Below, piece after piece: positions 1-14,095 of a stretch of DNA of 64,000 bases. Position 1 is the stretch's first letter. The number at the start of each line of letters is the position of its first letter. The notes under the pieces were generated by a model. The model ran no database searches, was not told the DNA's origin, and saw only the letters and a program-made list of their open reading frames with translations. The translations under genes were made by a program, and so were the position numbers. The DNA is from Anarhynchus alexandrinus (taxonomy: Eukaryota > Chordata > Aves > Charadriiformes > Charadriidae). The stretch spans positions 2,246,542 to 2,310,541 of the forward strand of contig VUYV01000003.1 in NCBI GenBank assembly GCA_008711295.1. Reading direction: 5' to 3'.

Positions 1-1280
1 GATCACTGATCTGTTTTCTAATGTCTCAAAGAAAGCAATAGATTTTCGACATTTAATAGAGATGGTGAAAACAGGCACCTGGTTTGAACTTAACTCTTAA
101 GTTCCTTAGTGCAAGCTCTAGCTTTAAAGGATATGCACACATCCATACACTGGTCTTTCTGAAGAATAAGAGAATCCCATTCACATTTCAAGATAAAACT
201 ATTCTATATAAGAAAAATGTATGTGAAGAGGAAACTCAAATGCAAGCTTAATATGGGGTGTAAAGCTGACTGATCACAGAGCTCAGTTTTCCTCAGCACT
301 TTTTAAAGAAAAGGACTTAAAGGTTTAAAGAAACCCAGAGCAGAGGAAGGAGGACCAAGGGCTGAGGAAGCTGCCTTCAGGTGCTGTTTCTTTCTTTCTT
401 TGTGCTTATATACGGCCTTCTTCCATCTCCTGGCAACACTCCTAACTATGCTTATTAATGGGACAGAGTCAGCCCTGCAGACTCAGTCAAAAACTGTGTG
501 GAGACCACTGCTGCTTGCAACATCTGGACGCTCCTCTGAAGTTCTATAAATCCCTCTCAGGCAGCCCCCGCAACTTCCCAGATGAAGAAGTGAATTTTGA
601 GTGTGAGCAGCTCTTATGACCACGTCAACTTGCTTTGTTATTTAGAACAGCCACATACTCTGCCCCTTTTACAAAAAAACTACCTGTAATGTTTTGCTCT
701 TCCTGATATGATGAGAACAAAATTTGAAATTTCTTATCACATTGTTACCATATTCAAAGAAGTTCTACAAGAATTAATGATTAAGAGGAGGTGAAAGTAT
801 TACCTTTTTTTTTTTTTTTCCCCAAATTGCTGCAAAGACACTGAAAGTTATACTGGATTTACCCACTGACAGCCCAAGGCAGCATTAAAATGTGATGGTC
901 AAGTAGAATGATGACAATGTTCTTATTATAACCCCAATAAGACAAAACTAACTTCTGTAACCACTATATAACTTTCTTCTCCCCCACCTCTACCCCCTTA
1001 TAAACACCAAGACATTATCTGGCATTTTGCTGGGAGGGATATCTTCTTTCTTCTGAGTGTGGTAGGACAACAGGGTTGTGGGATTTCTCTTTCTGTTGTT
1101 AAAAAGGGAAATATACAGGACTGTAAAAGGGCATTTAGAAAAATAAAAAAAAACAAACAACAACCTTCGCACCTGAAGATGAAAGCATCTTAGTTTTATC
1201 ACAGCTTGTCAATTATATAGAAAGAGTAAAAAATATCACCAGGTTATATTCAGTTGGCTAACATGTAATCAAGTATTTTT

Positions 1281-1305
1281 TTGTGTGTGCATATGTGTGT
1301 GTGTC
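1281..1305. repeat. short GT-rich microsatellite
   Basis: An imperfect run of GT dinucleotides, interrupted by a CATA, follows a short T-run. It is too short to be more than a simple-sequence tract. Confidence 0.7.
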
Positions 1306-4300
1306 TTTAAGTACATAAAATGAAAAAAAAAAGGATTTTTTTTAAGTGATTTTCCATTTAGGCAAATTGTAACTATTTATCTCCTGTTTCATTTCTCTAA
1401 AGAGGACGACAACATCGTATCCTCTGACTCTTGTAGATCAAATTCCAGCAATTTTTATTTTAATGGCCAGAATTAATAACACTTGACCAGCAAAGTATTA
1501 GCTTCTATGTATAAACAGCCATACATACAAAATCAAATGCCTTCTCTTTCTCCCACAAAATGTAACAGTTTACACAGGGCCTGATTTCAACAAGAGCCAA
1601 AAAGATGTTTCATTTCATTTTTTTCTTTTTTCCGTTAGGTAATTTTATGTTGTTAGACATACAACTCTCTACCAACATTTTCACATTTATGCTCTAGATG
1701 TAGGCAAATGCTGTTACAGTGTTTAATTAGAACCACAGTTGTAAAGGGATGGAGTATCCAAAAGTACTGTTATTTTTAGAGCTGAGGGCTACTAAATTCC
1801 ATAAAATTTGCATCCAGACACTGTCACTTTTAACAAAGCTTCAGATTACCCTTACTCTGCATTTCTTTGTGAGAAAATAACTGCAGGAGGAACCACGTCT
1901 TTGAATCTCTCTTCTACTCATTCATGTTATTCCACCGTTCCTTTCTACTGCATCCTCCACCCCTGTAACTGTATCTAGGTTTCTAAAACACTAAGCCTCT
2001 TGTAGTTTTTTTTCAAATAAGTTTAACAATCTTTTGACACTTTGTGGAACTATGATACTCTTCTGGTATCCTGTTTTAAAAATTCAAATGGTATTATTCA
2101 TTTCTACTAAGAGCTTCTTCCTGAAATCAAGTAACTTTACAAGTATTTTCCATTTTGAAACAGGAACGCTGATTCACTTTAGATATTAGCAGTCTGCTTC
2201 CAAGGTGAATGAGAATATCAAACTGAAAATGAACCTGGACTACCAGTTTAATTAAGCAAATCAGGCTTGCTGACTTTGCTCTTCACTCCAGAGCAGACCA
2301 CAATTGTCTTGTTTAATTTCACAACTAGCAGCTATACACACACATCATGGATAATACTACCTCAGTAAGATTGTCCTGAGTATGACACACCATGCTTTGA
2401 TATCAGCTCCATCAAATAACTCAATAAAATACAAAATAATTCAACTACATTTACGTATTCTTTGGTACTTCCAGATGTGGGGGTATGGATACTATGGGTC
2501 CATCTATTACCACGTGCCGGGTACATGCCTGCCCTCTCCGCTGTAGATACACAGCCCTGCATTGCCCATTATAAAAGTCAAACTCTAGTAATGCTTCCAA
2601 TCACTTGCCTGTGTTAAGTCACAGATCTAGTCCAGTGCTGCTGAAACTACTGAGAAAAATAAAACACCACTACAGTTGCCTTTGACTGCGACTTTTTGAA
2701 TTTTAAAACATTTTGAGCCATTTCTGAACAGCAAGATTTTGTTATTGCTAGCCCCCTGCCCATCCACAGGATCACTTTCACTCTCGACTTACGTAGCATT
2801 GCTGTGGCAACTGTAATTCTTCACTGAGAAAAGCTATCTATGTTTAGTTTCTCTTAGTCAAATAAACAGTTGGAAACAAGAAACCACCTCACTGAAGCCC
2901 TATACACATCACATGTATCAGTGGCCCCTGTGTGAGTTTATGGAAATGCCAGAAAAGAGATCTTTCTTTTGCCAGAAGGAACATTCTTGTATGTATTAGG
3001 ATGGACTAATAATGCTCCTTCCCATAAAAACCACCTGATTCTTGTTATTATCTTCCAGTTTATCCATAACATTAACTAACAGTAGTCGTCTTGTGGATAT
3101 TTTCCATCCCAAAGACACTGATTAAGAATGTGGGGGGATGGATCAAACAGCATACGCTCACGGCTCAGAAGATACCTACAGAAGGCAGCAAAACTGTGGT
3201 TCCATGCAGCAAACTTTATTCTGAAAGTTTTGAGAATTTAACAGAGCCGTGTACCAATCACAGCCTTTAAAAAAATGTTCTGCCAGTATAATTTCGCAGA
3301 TATCATATCCTACAACTCATGTTGCTATTACATTGCAAAACTGTGCATCATTAACAATGCTTACGTAGACAACAAAATTTAGTATTAATCTTGGCAGATA
3401 TTTTTATAAAATGAAATTTGAAATCCCAAGCATTATCCTAAGAAATGTGCTCAAGAGGCCCTCCAAACAAGGAATAGTAATTTACCACACAATTTGTATG
3501 ATAGATAAAAATATAATTAGCCAATTCAGTTGTCAAATAGCAGAAACTCCAACAAATTAGCCATCAGCAATTGAAAGTAAAGGAATTATTAACAAAAACA
3601 ATTAATGTAGTCTCCCACAGATGATCTCCTAAACTTCATGTTGCATTACCATTAGATGTACACTGACAACCTGAAAAATCACATTAAATAAACACAAAGA
3701 AGTTGGCATGATAAATGATAACATTAAAGAGCAACTGAATCTCCATTTATTGGACTAGTTTAGCTGGTTTAATCACATTTAAATAAATCCATGCAAATTT
3801 GACCATCGGACACTGTTTATATTAAGAGAGTCAGAAAGAATTACAACAGACAACAAAAATCAGACAATTATGTATGTCAAAATCACAGTCACAAAACATC
3901 TATTTTTAGAGTGTAGAGCAGTATCTTCTATGTAATATTAATTCCATAGTGGCTTATGAAGATATTACACAATTAATTTTCCTTTATGTTTATCTACCCA
4001 GTGTGTTTAGTTAACCAAATAAAAACATTTTTGATGTTTAAAAAACGGATAGTTAAAAAAATAAAATAAAACAGTGTATACCCTTTGAGATCCAGCAATA
4101 GTGTCCTATATCAAGGAAAGCAATAATACTGGCATGAATTTTAACAGACATTGATTCAATAAACAGTAGCATTCCAAATTCTGGATGCAGTGGCACAACT
4201 GCAAAATTAAGCACTAGATGTGAAATATGCTTTTAAATTTCCACATATTAAACCTACAGAATGCTCTTCGGAGATATCAGAATGGTGAAGCTATGCCTAG

Positions 4301-4710
4301 TGAAATCTGAACTTCAAATAAGTGTTGCGCCATTTCAATTGCTTAGAGTTCTAAGGCAGCCCCACAGTCTATGCATTTTCAGTTCAGAAAACCAAAAGCC
4401 TGCCCTAATGTAAGAAAAGATGGAAATAAAATACAAAGCAGCAATTTTGTAATTGAGATAAAATATACTGATTATCACTCTAAGCTGTCATTTGGCAGCT
4501 TAATGTAGATGCTCAAGATTTCGAAAAGTCCTTTCCTGGGAGCCCATAATCACATACAGGATTTTTTTTTTCTGGCAAGGAAACTCTTATCTTTGGGCTG
4601 TTTCTGCAGCTGTTGGGCATTTCCTGCTATCCAGTTCTCTCTGTGTTCTTGCTGAACACCCAACAGACACCATCTGAACTATGGTGACCTAGTTTGTGGA
4701 ATTAATGCAG

Positions 4711-4731
4711 AAAACAAACAAACAAACAAAC
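4711..4731. repeat. (AAAC)n microsatellite
   Basis: Five consecutive AAAC units are visible. A simple tandem repeat with no associated element. Confidence 0.85.
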
Positions 4732-5324
4732 ATTTTGGGGGGTGATAGGGTTTAATTTCTTTTCAGTTCAGCTTTTTAAACCATTCCAGTGTGGTGCCAG
4801 AGGAATACCAATGCCAGCAATGAGGAAAGCAATGCAAGAATGAGTATGAGGGAAGGAGAATAATAAACCGCTCTTTTTCAGCAGCAGACCATATTTTACT
4901 CTCAGTTGTACTGCAGAAGTACACCAGAGAATGGTCAAGTATGAAGAGATACGGAAAGAGCAAGTGTTAAGAACTTTCTTGTGTTAATTCCCAGGCTTTC
5001 ACTACTTCATTTTACCACATTTTATTGTATATTTCTTCCTTTCTTTCATCACTAGGCTGCCATATCTTTGTATTACTCATTTAATTTTAGTTTTAGAAAT
5101 CATTACAGCATTAAGAACATTACATCTATATTACTGTTTAATTACTTCAGGCTAAGTAAATTTTAAATGCTCTGAGCATTGAGGCACAAGTATAACTGGC
5201 TTGAAGAAGGTCTTACACTAATGTGTTTTATATAAAGCTAGACGTAGCAATACTTTCTTTTTACTATGAATTGAGTGATACAACATAAAAAGAGGAAAAA
5301 AATCATAGTAAGTAAGATGAAGCA

Positions 5325-5373
5325 GCTGCCTTGTGAGGACAGAATGACCAGACTGGGACTCTTCAGCTTGCAG
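5325..5373 (+). mobile_element. possible old CR1 fragment, plus strand
   Basis: About 50 bases resemble the CR1 ORF2 C-terminal region that encodes the 'YE(E/D)RLRELGLFSL' block: a TTGTGAGGACAGAATGACC stretch leads into GGGACTCTTCAGCTTGCAG. The similarity stops abruptly on both sides and no 3' end is visible. It could be a heavily decayed insertion or a chance match. Confidence 0.4.
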
Positions 5374-5598
5374 GTACTCAAGGGGGGCACAACCATGGTT
5401 TACCAACTCATGGGTAAGTTGCACGCACAACTGTTACTTATCACATCCTGACAAACTAAAAGTACATGGCAAAAGTACATGGTGCCTGATGAACTGGTTA
5501 GAGATAGCTTTGAACAAAGGGAAGAACGCACCACTCTACCCAGCAGACACAGAAGAGCTGAAATTTGAAGCTGTGAGAGGCCCTGGAGGCAAGTTGTA

Positions 5599-5946
5599 TT
5601 GGCAAGCTCAAAAGAGAATCTGTCCAACAGAACTGGCAGGTCAAGCCAACAAGTGTTGATGCTGGGAGGGGACTGGTCCGTAGGAAGTGGCCAGGTTCAC
5701 CTGCCTTCCTCTCTTCCCTCCCAAATACTTTCTCCTACTGTCACTGGCAGAGCGGTGGTGCAGGAGAGTGCTTTGGCACTTCTGACTGGTCACAGGCCCA
5801 TCGTCAGGAGGCAAAGCACTGGGGACAAGGGAGCACTGATGCAGCACGGCACATGCTTTCTCATTCTGTCCTGCAGTGCTGCCACAGCACTGAATTACTC
5901 TTTAATTGTTATTTTTGCCATAATGCTTGAATATTTTGAGATGTGA
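5599..5946. other. unrecognised, mildly GC-enriched segment
   Basis: Within this interval (mainly 5640-5880) the sequence is richer in G and C than its surroundings and has overlapping open frames on both strands, including a 115-codon plus-strand frame. None of the translations shows a domain I recognise, and frames on both strands are open at once, which argues for composition rather than coding. No promoter or polyadenylation context was seen. Confidence 0.3.
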
Positions 5947-8850
5947 AGAAATGGAGAAAAAAGAAAGATTGCTACATTTATTTTTAAGTCAAAAATAAAA
6001 TAAAAAAAAATTATTGCAAAGTTGAGGCTAGCACAACTGCATGATGTGTTCCTATTTGCATTCATTTAAATAATTTCCTATGTTCATTCACTGATAAGAC
6101 AATGCTGCAGACTGATAAATTATGGACTGTTATAACCTTATGTTTTACACTGCAATGCCATGCCCAGAACCAATATTCTCTTCCACTGCTGTAAGACATG
6201 ACACCACCTGCTAAAATACAAATCTAGAATACCATTACTGTACTGACTTTTTAATGGAAAATGGGTTGCATTTGTTTTTTGGGACAGCATATACTGTTAT
6301 ATTCCAGAGGGGGGTAGTTTTAAGTGACTATTTAAGTGACCTATCCACTACTAAATTGAAGCTACCTTTGAAGCAACTGATTTGGTAAAACTCTCAGCTG
6401 AATTGTTAGGTAATCCTAGTTGCTAAAAATGGAAGAATTTTCTACTTCTAAAACTTGTCCTAAGTGCGATTCAACAAGCATACAAAGATAATGCTCAATT
6501 TCCCATCCTGATCCAAACACATTCTTCCAAATTCCTTCTGTCTACAAACACAGGAGAAATGTCAAGCCTTCTTCCCAGGGGATACTTTTCTCAGTCTTCC
6601 ATAAATACTCAGAATTGTTGACGTTGTTTTTCTAAGGCATGTTTATTACTGTTCTCAGTTAGAATGATTTCTCTTTCTTTTTTTAAAGGCCAGTTATTTA
6701 CCAAATGTAAACAGAATATGAAAAGATTTAGCATTAAAAAAAGGCCTCTGAAATCTACTTAAAAGGACTGTAATACATTATTTTTTTTCTGCTTAGCCTG
6801 TCTATGGAATTCTCAACAACTACAGGACCTGAAAACTGCGTTTGAAACAGGGGTCTGCACTGCAGAAGTCACATCAATAAATCATATTGTATTCTGACGA
6901 AAAGGACAAGGAAAGATGAAAGAGTTACTATACATTTGATTAATCATGTTTTTCTTATAAGCCCTAATGCCCAAAATACCTGGCACAACAAAACACACCT
7001 GATTTTTTTTCTTGAAAGGAGTATCGCACATTAATTGTCTGTATGCTTTTCAATTTACAATATATTAAAAAAGTAAAAGTCTTGAAACATGATTTATATT
7101 CAGTACAACTGTAGAATGCTAAACTATGTTTTCTTGCTATAATCGTCTCCTTTGACAATAATGAAATCTTTAACAGATTTTCATAACTATTAGGAGCACT
7201 TAGCTCGACAATATGTATTTAGCCAAGACAGAGCAACCTATAGAAGAAAAGGAACTCCACGAATGTAGTTTCTATGTTTTCTGAATTATCTATTGAATAT
7301 GCCCACTGAAAGTAGGATTTTCCCCATTCCTTCTTCCCCAGTGATATCTATAGAGACTATTTATCTCCAAATCTGCATACCTCAAGGATCTGCCATAGGT
7401 TAAGAATTACTTCTGTAGCTAATCCTTGGCACTGTTTTATAGAGTGCACTTCTTGCACAAGTTGCAAGATGTAAATTTCTATGAAACCATAGAAACTATG
7501 ACAATCAAACTGTGTCATAAATAGTACTCATGAGATGGAAGTCATCACCATAAATAATAGTTGAACAGCTGAACCTTCTTTCTGTATATATTTTCTTTTC
7601 TCCTGTCACCGTGCTGCAGTGAATTGTAGTGCTCAAGAAAATATGTTGGGAAGCCATGAACCCCAAAGATAAAGTCTGGAAGATACCATTGAAGCAGGCC
7701 ATTTTCTTCTACATAAGGTTAATTATAGAAAAACATGTCTCCATTGCTGTATGTCCGAAGACAACAGCAACATCAATAACTGCATCATAGAAATGGAGGC
7801 ATTCGTATCTATCTTGCACCTTCATTAGTCTGTGGGGGGCAATATAAGGAAAAAGCAATGAAAAGAAATTTTACTGGCAAATTCAGCAACATGACTGCCT
7901 ATACAGCAGATGTGCGGATTCAATTGTGCTGTTTTACAAAAAAATTTAAAAAGAACGACCAAAAGATACTAAATTATAATCCCGTGTCATAGAATCATAT
8001 GTTCAAAGAAATTTCAGAAACCAAAGGTTATTTTCACCACTCTCACTGTGTTTAATAATTATGGTCAAAGACGTCCAAAAAGATTAAAGTTCAAGTATCG
8101 AAAAAAAGAAGGGCTTTTTATCAACAAATTACCCACAAAATTGCCTCAAACCGCTTCAGATTTCTGGTTCCTTCTAAATCATTAACAAAATGCATGTTAG
8201 TGAACTGACACAGTTAATTGGCATAAAAATAAACATTTTCAAAAGTTTTATAACAGTTTGCTGAATATTTCAGTAAAAGCAAGAGCACTGACTTCTGATG
8301 TACCAGCCAAAATCTGTTCTTGCTAAGCTCTAAAGGCAAGCTATTCAATTTTCATCAATGTAGTAATTCTGACTATCAAAGAAATTTATACCAATCTAAC
8401 TGAGATCAGAAAAACTTTTGTCAATGGCATTTCTTTAAACTTGTATTGATGTAACAGGATTAGAATGTGATCCTAGGGGATATGATCACCCCAGTTATCT
8501 TTGGCAAAAAAATATCCTACACAATGTAATAAGCATGAATCCAATACCATCTAAGAGAACTGAAATGTATTTTCCTGCCCATTTTCTTCCACCTCTTCTG
8601 ACCAAATCTCAAATCTGATTTTTAAAAGATGATTGCTGAAATGGGATCTCCTGCAATGATAGCTTTTCTCCCGTGAAATTATATGAACAATGTCAGAAAG
8701 CAGCATCCTGCATACTTGAACGTAAAACAGTCTGATGCCAGTGGTAACCTGTGCCTTCACTGCTGTCTTGTGATCCACAAAGCTATGTCAGTTCACATCC
8801 CATGATAAAATTACACCTGTAAATCTACAGCTAAATATGCCAAACTGATT
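5947..8850. other. AT-rich sequence, nothing recognised
   Basis: No gene, RNA gene or interspersed repeat was recognised. A short match to the CR1 3' terminus (TCATAGAATCAT near 7989) is not followed by CR1 sequence, so it was not called. Homopolymer runs of A and T are common. Confidence 0.55.
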
Positions 8851-8854
8851 GGTG

Positions 8855-9385
8855 TGATTGGCTTACATTTCCCCATCCTCCACTTGCCATGGGGATCTCA
8901 GTGAAATGGCAGTCTCCATCAGAGGACCAAACCTTTGCACTGCAGTCAGGGCAGATACCTGTGTCAGAGCCCTGTGGGCACCAACAGGTCTTAATTTCCC
9001 CTACCAGCCTCACCAGGGATCCCCACCCATGCACCCATAAACATAGGTCCAGGGGCACCCGGACCTGGCCTGAGCTATGCTGCAATTACACCAGTTCCCA
9101 GTCCTGCAAGTGGCTGTTCCTGCACTGTCATTGGGATTTCCCAGACTAACCCCAGACCTGACTTGTTACCTCACCTTTTGTTGGGTCACCAACTGCTGGA
9201 CTGTCAGAGGGACCTGCCACCAACCCTGCTCTGCTCAGCCATCTCAGGTGCGGTGGGATGGTGCCCCACCGGTGATGGCCCTGCCCACCCTGGGTGGGGG
9301 TCGCCCCCAGCTTCCCCACCCTCATGGACCAGCCCCAAAGACCACGATGGAGTACCACAGAGCTAGCCAGCCTTTCAGGTGTAGA
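8855..9385. other. GC-rich block of unknown origin
   Basis: A block of about 530 bases with obviously higher GC content than its flanks. It contains C-rich runs, three overlapping plus-strand open frames and two minus-strand ones (up to 117 codons). Frames are open on both strands because TA-rich stop codons are rare here, so coding cannot be inferred. It does not match CR1, and I could not place it in a known LTR family. It may be a decayed transposable element, a retroposed sequence or a fragment of a CpG island. Both edges pass back into AT-rich sequence within a few tens of bases, which suggests an insertion. Confidence 0.45.
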
Positions 9386-11684
9386 CAATCTGTTTGGCAA
9401 CTGCCTCACAAGGTATTTTACCTTTGCTAATAGAACTCTTATTATGCATTGCAGTTTCAATGTGACTTTTCTTTACTTTGAGCTCCTTATTCACCTTTTT
9501 GTGTAAAAAAAATCCTTTCAGAAAAAGAAAGGAATCTATACAATATTTTTGAAGTCTTTGATTTGTTAAAATGTGCTTTTCACCCTCATTTTACATAAAA
9601 TATTGATGAAGTACCTGACAGTAAAATATCATATTTAAGCCCTTTGAAATTGCAAAAGAGATTTTCAGTTATTTTCACATAAATCCAACACTAAAATATA
9701 TTGTAAGTTATTGGTGACCTTGTGCAAATGTGCATTAAAAGGTTTTCATGCAAACTGCATAGAAGTTACAAAGAATTGTATCATCACTTAGAATTTTTTT
9801 ATAAGTGTATGTTAATAGATAGTTTAACAACATCTGTATTGTAGCATCTAAACTACTTTTATGATGATAAATAAAGTTTTAGTGAAAGAAAGAAAATGCT
9901 ATTAAGATTTGCCAAACTTCAAAACTCTTCATGTCCTGCTTTCACGTATTACAAGTATTTAACATCACCTTACAGCCAAGGCTAATAAAGACAATACAGT
10001 CCATGTAAATATATTTCTTACAGAATTAAACAAATTTAACTCTTAACAAAACCCACTGATTTCGTACAATTTACAGGAAATTGAAGGAGAAGGGAAAACA
10101 TGGATACAGGAGTTCAAGTCTCATGTCACTGTACTCTGTACAAACACTCCCAACACCCCTGTGTGGTTCTCTGGACACTTTTGTGGAAGGGAGGGGGCTG
10201 GAATCAATCTTTTGAAGACACCGTCTCCAACTTCCCAAGACAATTTCTCAGTGCAATCAGAACCCAAGTGAAGAACCTACAGCAGTGACTATGGACAGAC
10301 AGACAATACCTCATAGTAAGAGTAAAACTTTGATGTCTGCAGGAAAAGAGCATGGGCTAAGTAGGCAAAAGATGCACTATACAAGAGATGTATGCACTGT
10401 GATGCTTATGTTTTTGGGGAGGACCGAGTAAAGCACCTTCCCCATCTCTACCCACTAATGAAGAAAGATATGCAAGGCTGTAGAAAAAGATCATGTTTTA
10501 TGATCTACTTATGTTTTCACAGATGTTCTAAATAGCTTAGGGGTTTCTTCATAAACAGGCATGCCTAGCATGCTAGGGATTGTAAAATTTCAGTAAAATT
10601 TAACGGACACTTAAAAACATCCTGGTCAGTCATTTGAACCGTATTTTGTGGTAATGGTAAAGGACATCTGTGAAAGCCCAAACAGCAAGTAGATACCTAG
10701 TTCCTATTTATTGTCTTTGTAGATATAAAGAATGTTCTAGAGGACTAGAGAAAGAACATCACCCTGTTAGGCTGCAAAACTCCAATGAAGTGATATCCAT
10801 TACCATCCTATCAAACTCTGGTAGATTTATCCCTCTTCAGTCAGAATTTCAGTCATAATGCTGTTGGAATCTCAACCAAAAGTGAGAGAAATGGAGAAAT
10901 GGAGTTTCATGTTTGTTCTGAAGGCAGAGAGGTCAGAGAGCATCTGTCATTTGTTTCACTGGCCAGTCCAGCCCAAACCACGACAGTTCCTTAAAACCCC
11001 AAACCATGATTCTGCATGAAGCCATCACAGGGAACTGAATCTTTAGCTCTGAAATAGCAGGAGTGTTTGGAATCTTGCACTTACAGAGAAAAGCATCAGT
11101 CCCTTTTACTCTTCTACTTTGGTATTTGCAGTATTCAGTTCGAAGAGAGAAGTTAAGGAAGTGCAAGAACTGTCAGTATGACTGGGAGAAAGAAAAAGAA
11201 AGTGGGAAAAAAGTCCTCTTAGTCACCCTTTCATTTGACCTTCAGTCTTTTCTTCCTTTAAATCCATATTCTCATTTAATCTTTAGAATTGTTGAGGAAT
11301 TTCTGCAAGATCTTTCCAATACCACCGCCAAGAAAAAATTGACGAGCAAAGCATGCCTTGTTCTGCAAACTTGTCCTGAATTCGATAAGAAATTAGCTTA
11401 GTCATAACACCATAAGGCCTAGGAGATTGTTTCAATTTATAGTCTCCATAGCTTTAAACATACCGAAATGACACTGTACCGCAGCAGTGAGTGATCAGCA
11501 AGAGTACCTGATGTTCCAAAGTCAAGCTGGCCAATAACTGTGAGGAAGTAACTTGTCAGTCATTACCATAAATAATATCCTCAACAACCCATTAATGGAA
11601 AAATTACAGAATAAATCAGTTTCTCACTTCTATGAGTCTGGAAAGCAGAACATGATTTTCATACAATCATTAGATGAAGACAAT
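9386..11684. other. AT-rich sequence, nothing certain
   Basis: No recognised gene. A plus-strand open frame of 112 codons (11063-11401) has a lysine-rich C-terminal half preceded by a pyrimidine-rich CTTTAG at 11280-11285, but it has no domain I recognise. I see no other structure. Confidence 0.5.
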
Positions 11685-11750
11685 CATAAAACAATGCAGG
11701 TTAGAAAGGACCTCATCAAGTCCAGCACCCCAGCTCAAAGCAACTTAAAA
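11685..11750 (-). mobile_element. old CR1 3'-end scrap, minus strand
   Basis: The plus-strand text reads like the reverse complement of a CR1 3' untranslated region: GGTTAGAAAGGACCTCATCAAGTCCAGC, then a 'CCC-AGCTCAAAGCA' motif that in CR1 is part of the 'CCCCTGCTCAAAGCAGGG' block. Only about 65 bases are alignable by eye and the terminal octamers are eroded. This is an old, 5'-truncated copy. Confidence 0.55.
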
Positions 11751-14095
11751 TGACCACAATTAGTAATAGAAATGGGGGAAACACAGCATTTAAACTTGCA
11801 TTTTGAAAATGTTTTATTTCATAAAATTAAAATAATAATAGAATTTTAAAATTCATCTTGCTAATTGAATGAGGAAATAAAAATCCTATCTTTATCTCAT
11901 TAATTGGTTAACCCTGAGTGTAAAAGCAGAGAGTGCACTGCACTGTACATCTTCAGCAGAACTGAACACAGAGAGTGGATCTGGCTCTTCCCTGGAGTAC
12001 CAGAGCCAGCTAAACAAAGAAAGATAATCCCACTGGAAATGAGGTTCCTGTTGTCCTGTTGTATTTATGCATGATTTCCAGCTCAGACTGCTTCTGATTT
12101 CTGATACTGTATCTATTGTTGGTTAACTAAAATTTAATGAAAACATTGTAATGATTATTGGATAGTTTATTTTAAAAAACAAAAGCAGAAATTCGTCACT
12201 AATAGATGATGTTACTTTGTTATGTGACTGCCAGCACTTAAAACACACTCCAGTCTTAAGTGGATGTTCTGAGGCAGCTAATGCTTCAGTATCTTCATTA
12301 TGTTCCTGTTCATTTGAGTTCTGAAACATGGCAAGTGCTAATACACTGCCTCTACTGCTGGTATCCTTTCAAGCTTATTTCATTTATTGAAGAATTGCCT
12401 TCTGTTACTTGATAATGCACTTTAAAATAAGATCAAAAGTAAATGTAAATTCCAATTTTTATGCAAACTTGAACAAGTTCAGGAGAAAAATGTAAGGTGT
12501 TTTAGGACAAAATTTTGAGATTATAAACATTTATCAAGCACTATTTGCATTCCTCAGAATAATGATGCTGTGAACACAGAAACATTTCAGAGATTTGTTT
12601 CTTTAAAATATGTCCAATCCCAACCGGATGCAACATCACAGCAAAATTAGAATGTTTATTTTACAGTGACCATTCTAGTCCTAGTGTCCACAAGAGTTTT
12701 GAGAAACTAAAAGTTAAAAATGCCAAACGAACCAAACAAACACAAAAAACCACCCCAAAACATCTTGAAATTGTAATTGTGTGATAGCGACAGGAGAAAT
12801 TCAAAATAGAAAATTTAAAAGCTATTATTATTCTCTAGCAAATTAATGATTATCACTCACAGTATAAAGTTACCAATTTCAAAATTATACCAAAAAATAT
12901 ACTTTGAGGTCAGCAAAATTCAACCAATATTTACAAACAAAATACAATAAACAAAAATTCTAATATTTTTATTTGAAATTAGCATCTAGACAATGTAACT
13001 ACCTAGAAATGGTTGAAGATTGTTTACCATTTTATTTAATACAGAAGACTAACTGGAGTTATTTGTTGTTGTTCTTGATAAAAACCTTCACTGAGTGATA
13101 ACATCTAAAAGGGTCACTTCTACTGTAGCACAGCTATATGCATCTCTAGTTGAGGATCTCAACTACTTTTGTTATCAATCAAGCAGTAGTATCAAAATAA
13201 AATTCATCATTGCAAAGAGGTCAACATGAAGAATAACATAAGCCTTTTAGATATTCATACTAAATGGATAAATACATGACCAAAACCCAGAAAAACTTGG
13301 TGCCTAGCATTTTATTACAATGCACCTAAAGAATGTCTCCAACATGGTCAAGGTCTACAAAATGTAGCTACCACAAGTGTTCCTTTTACCAAACACAGTC
13401 ACTGGCTTTTTGGTCAAAGCACAATGTCTTTTCATACTCAAACGCCTGTATCCAGGAAACAGGAATAAAACTATCTCAAATTACATACACGTTGTGATTA
13501 TAAAGCACTTTGAGGTCTGTAAATCAGAACCATGTTCTGTAACAGTTTAGCAATACCACGGTTATGGCAGGGAAAAAGTGTGAATGTTCAGGCCAATGAA
13601 AATTCACAAACGTTATAAAAGGGAAATAAACAGTCAGCTTTTGATAGTTATGCAACTTCATTTACAGACTGCATGCTAGACTCTTAATTAAGTTCTAAGC
13701 CCTCCTGCTTGGAGGGTACAACAGCAAAAGCTACAGATACTGGCTACGTTAGAAAGTGGAATAGAAGCAGATCACAGAGTGAAGCTATAATATCATATAC
13801 AAACACTGTCAATTTTTGTAACAACTCCTGGTGAAATTTTAAGAAATATTTAAAATCATCTTCCCATATCATAGTTTGGCACATTAAGAGAGGCAGGTTG
13901 GTTTTCACAAATGCTGAACATATGAATATTGTCTAAGGTCGGAAATGTCTAAAGAAGAAAAAATTTTTTGAAAATATGCTGTATCCTTTTCATGATGAAA
14001 TTTTTTTCAATGACAAGTTAAAACCTAGGTTAGACTTTAAGACCTAACTAAAAAATTAAGCCTTGTACACTACAGGAAATTCCCATGCACATCAC
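11751..14095. other. AT-rich sequence, nothing recognised
   Basis: No gene, repeat family or structured RNA was recognised. The stretch is strongly AT-rich with long runs lacking CpG. It ends at the 5' truncation point of the CR1 that follows. Confidence 0.6.

Larger units (their letters stand above)
1..5324. other. AT-rich sequence without a recognised gene
   Basis: No gene or interspersed repeat that I recognise is present. Short open frames occur on both strands but none shows a known domain. Visible simple sequence includes TTTC units near 387-401, a T-run near 806-823, a GT-rich stretch near 1281-1305 and AAAC units near 4711-4731. The base composition and the lack of CpG are like the rest of the window, so this reads as intergenic or intronic DNA. 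Confidence 0.6.

Noticed and set aside
1008..1092. Short minus-strand open segment behind a good acceptor-like tract (also near 2455-2550, 7610-7710, 12214-12323, 21805-21900, 24370-24510, 31208-31290)
   Set aside because: Each looked exon-like, but acceptor-like tracts before 25-50 codon open frames are common by chance in 64 kb, plus-strand examples are equally easy to find, no domain was recognised and the pieces do not join into a known protein.
7987..8040. TCATAGAATCAT resembling a CR1 3' terminus
   Set aside because: The sequence that follows does not match any CR1 3' untranslated region, so a 12-base match alone is not evidence.
10955..10992. Minus-strand TGTCGTGGTTTGGGCTGG resembling the start of an avian LTR
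   Set aside because: Only about 25 bases match and nothing LTR-like follows; too short to call.
11063..11401. Plus-strand 112-codon frame with a lysine-rich C-terminal half
   Set aside because: No domain, no conserved context, and its N-terminal half resembles AT-rich noise; insufficient for a gene call.
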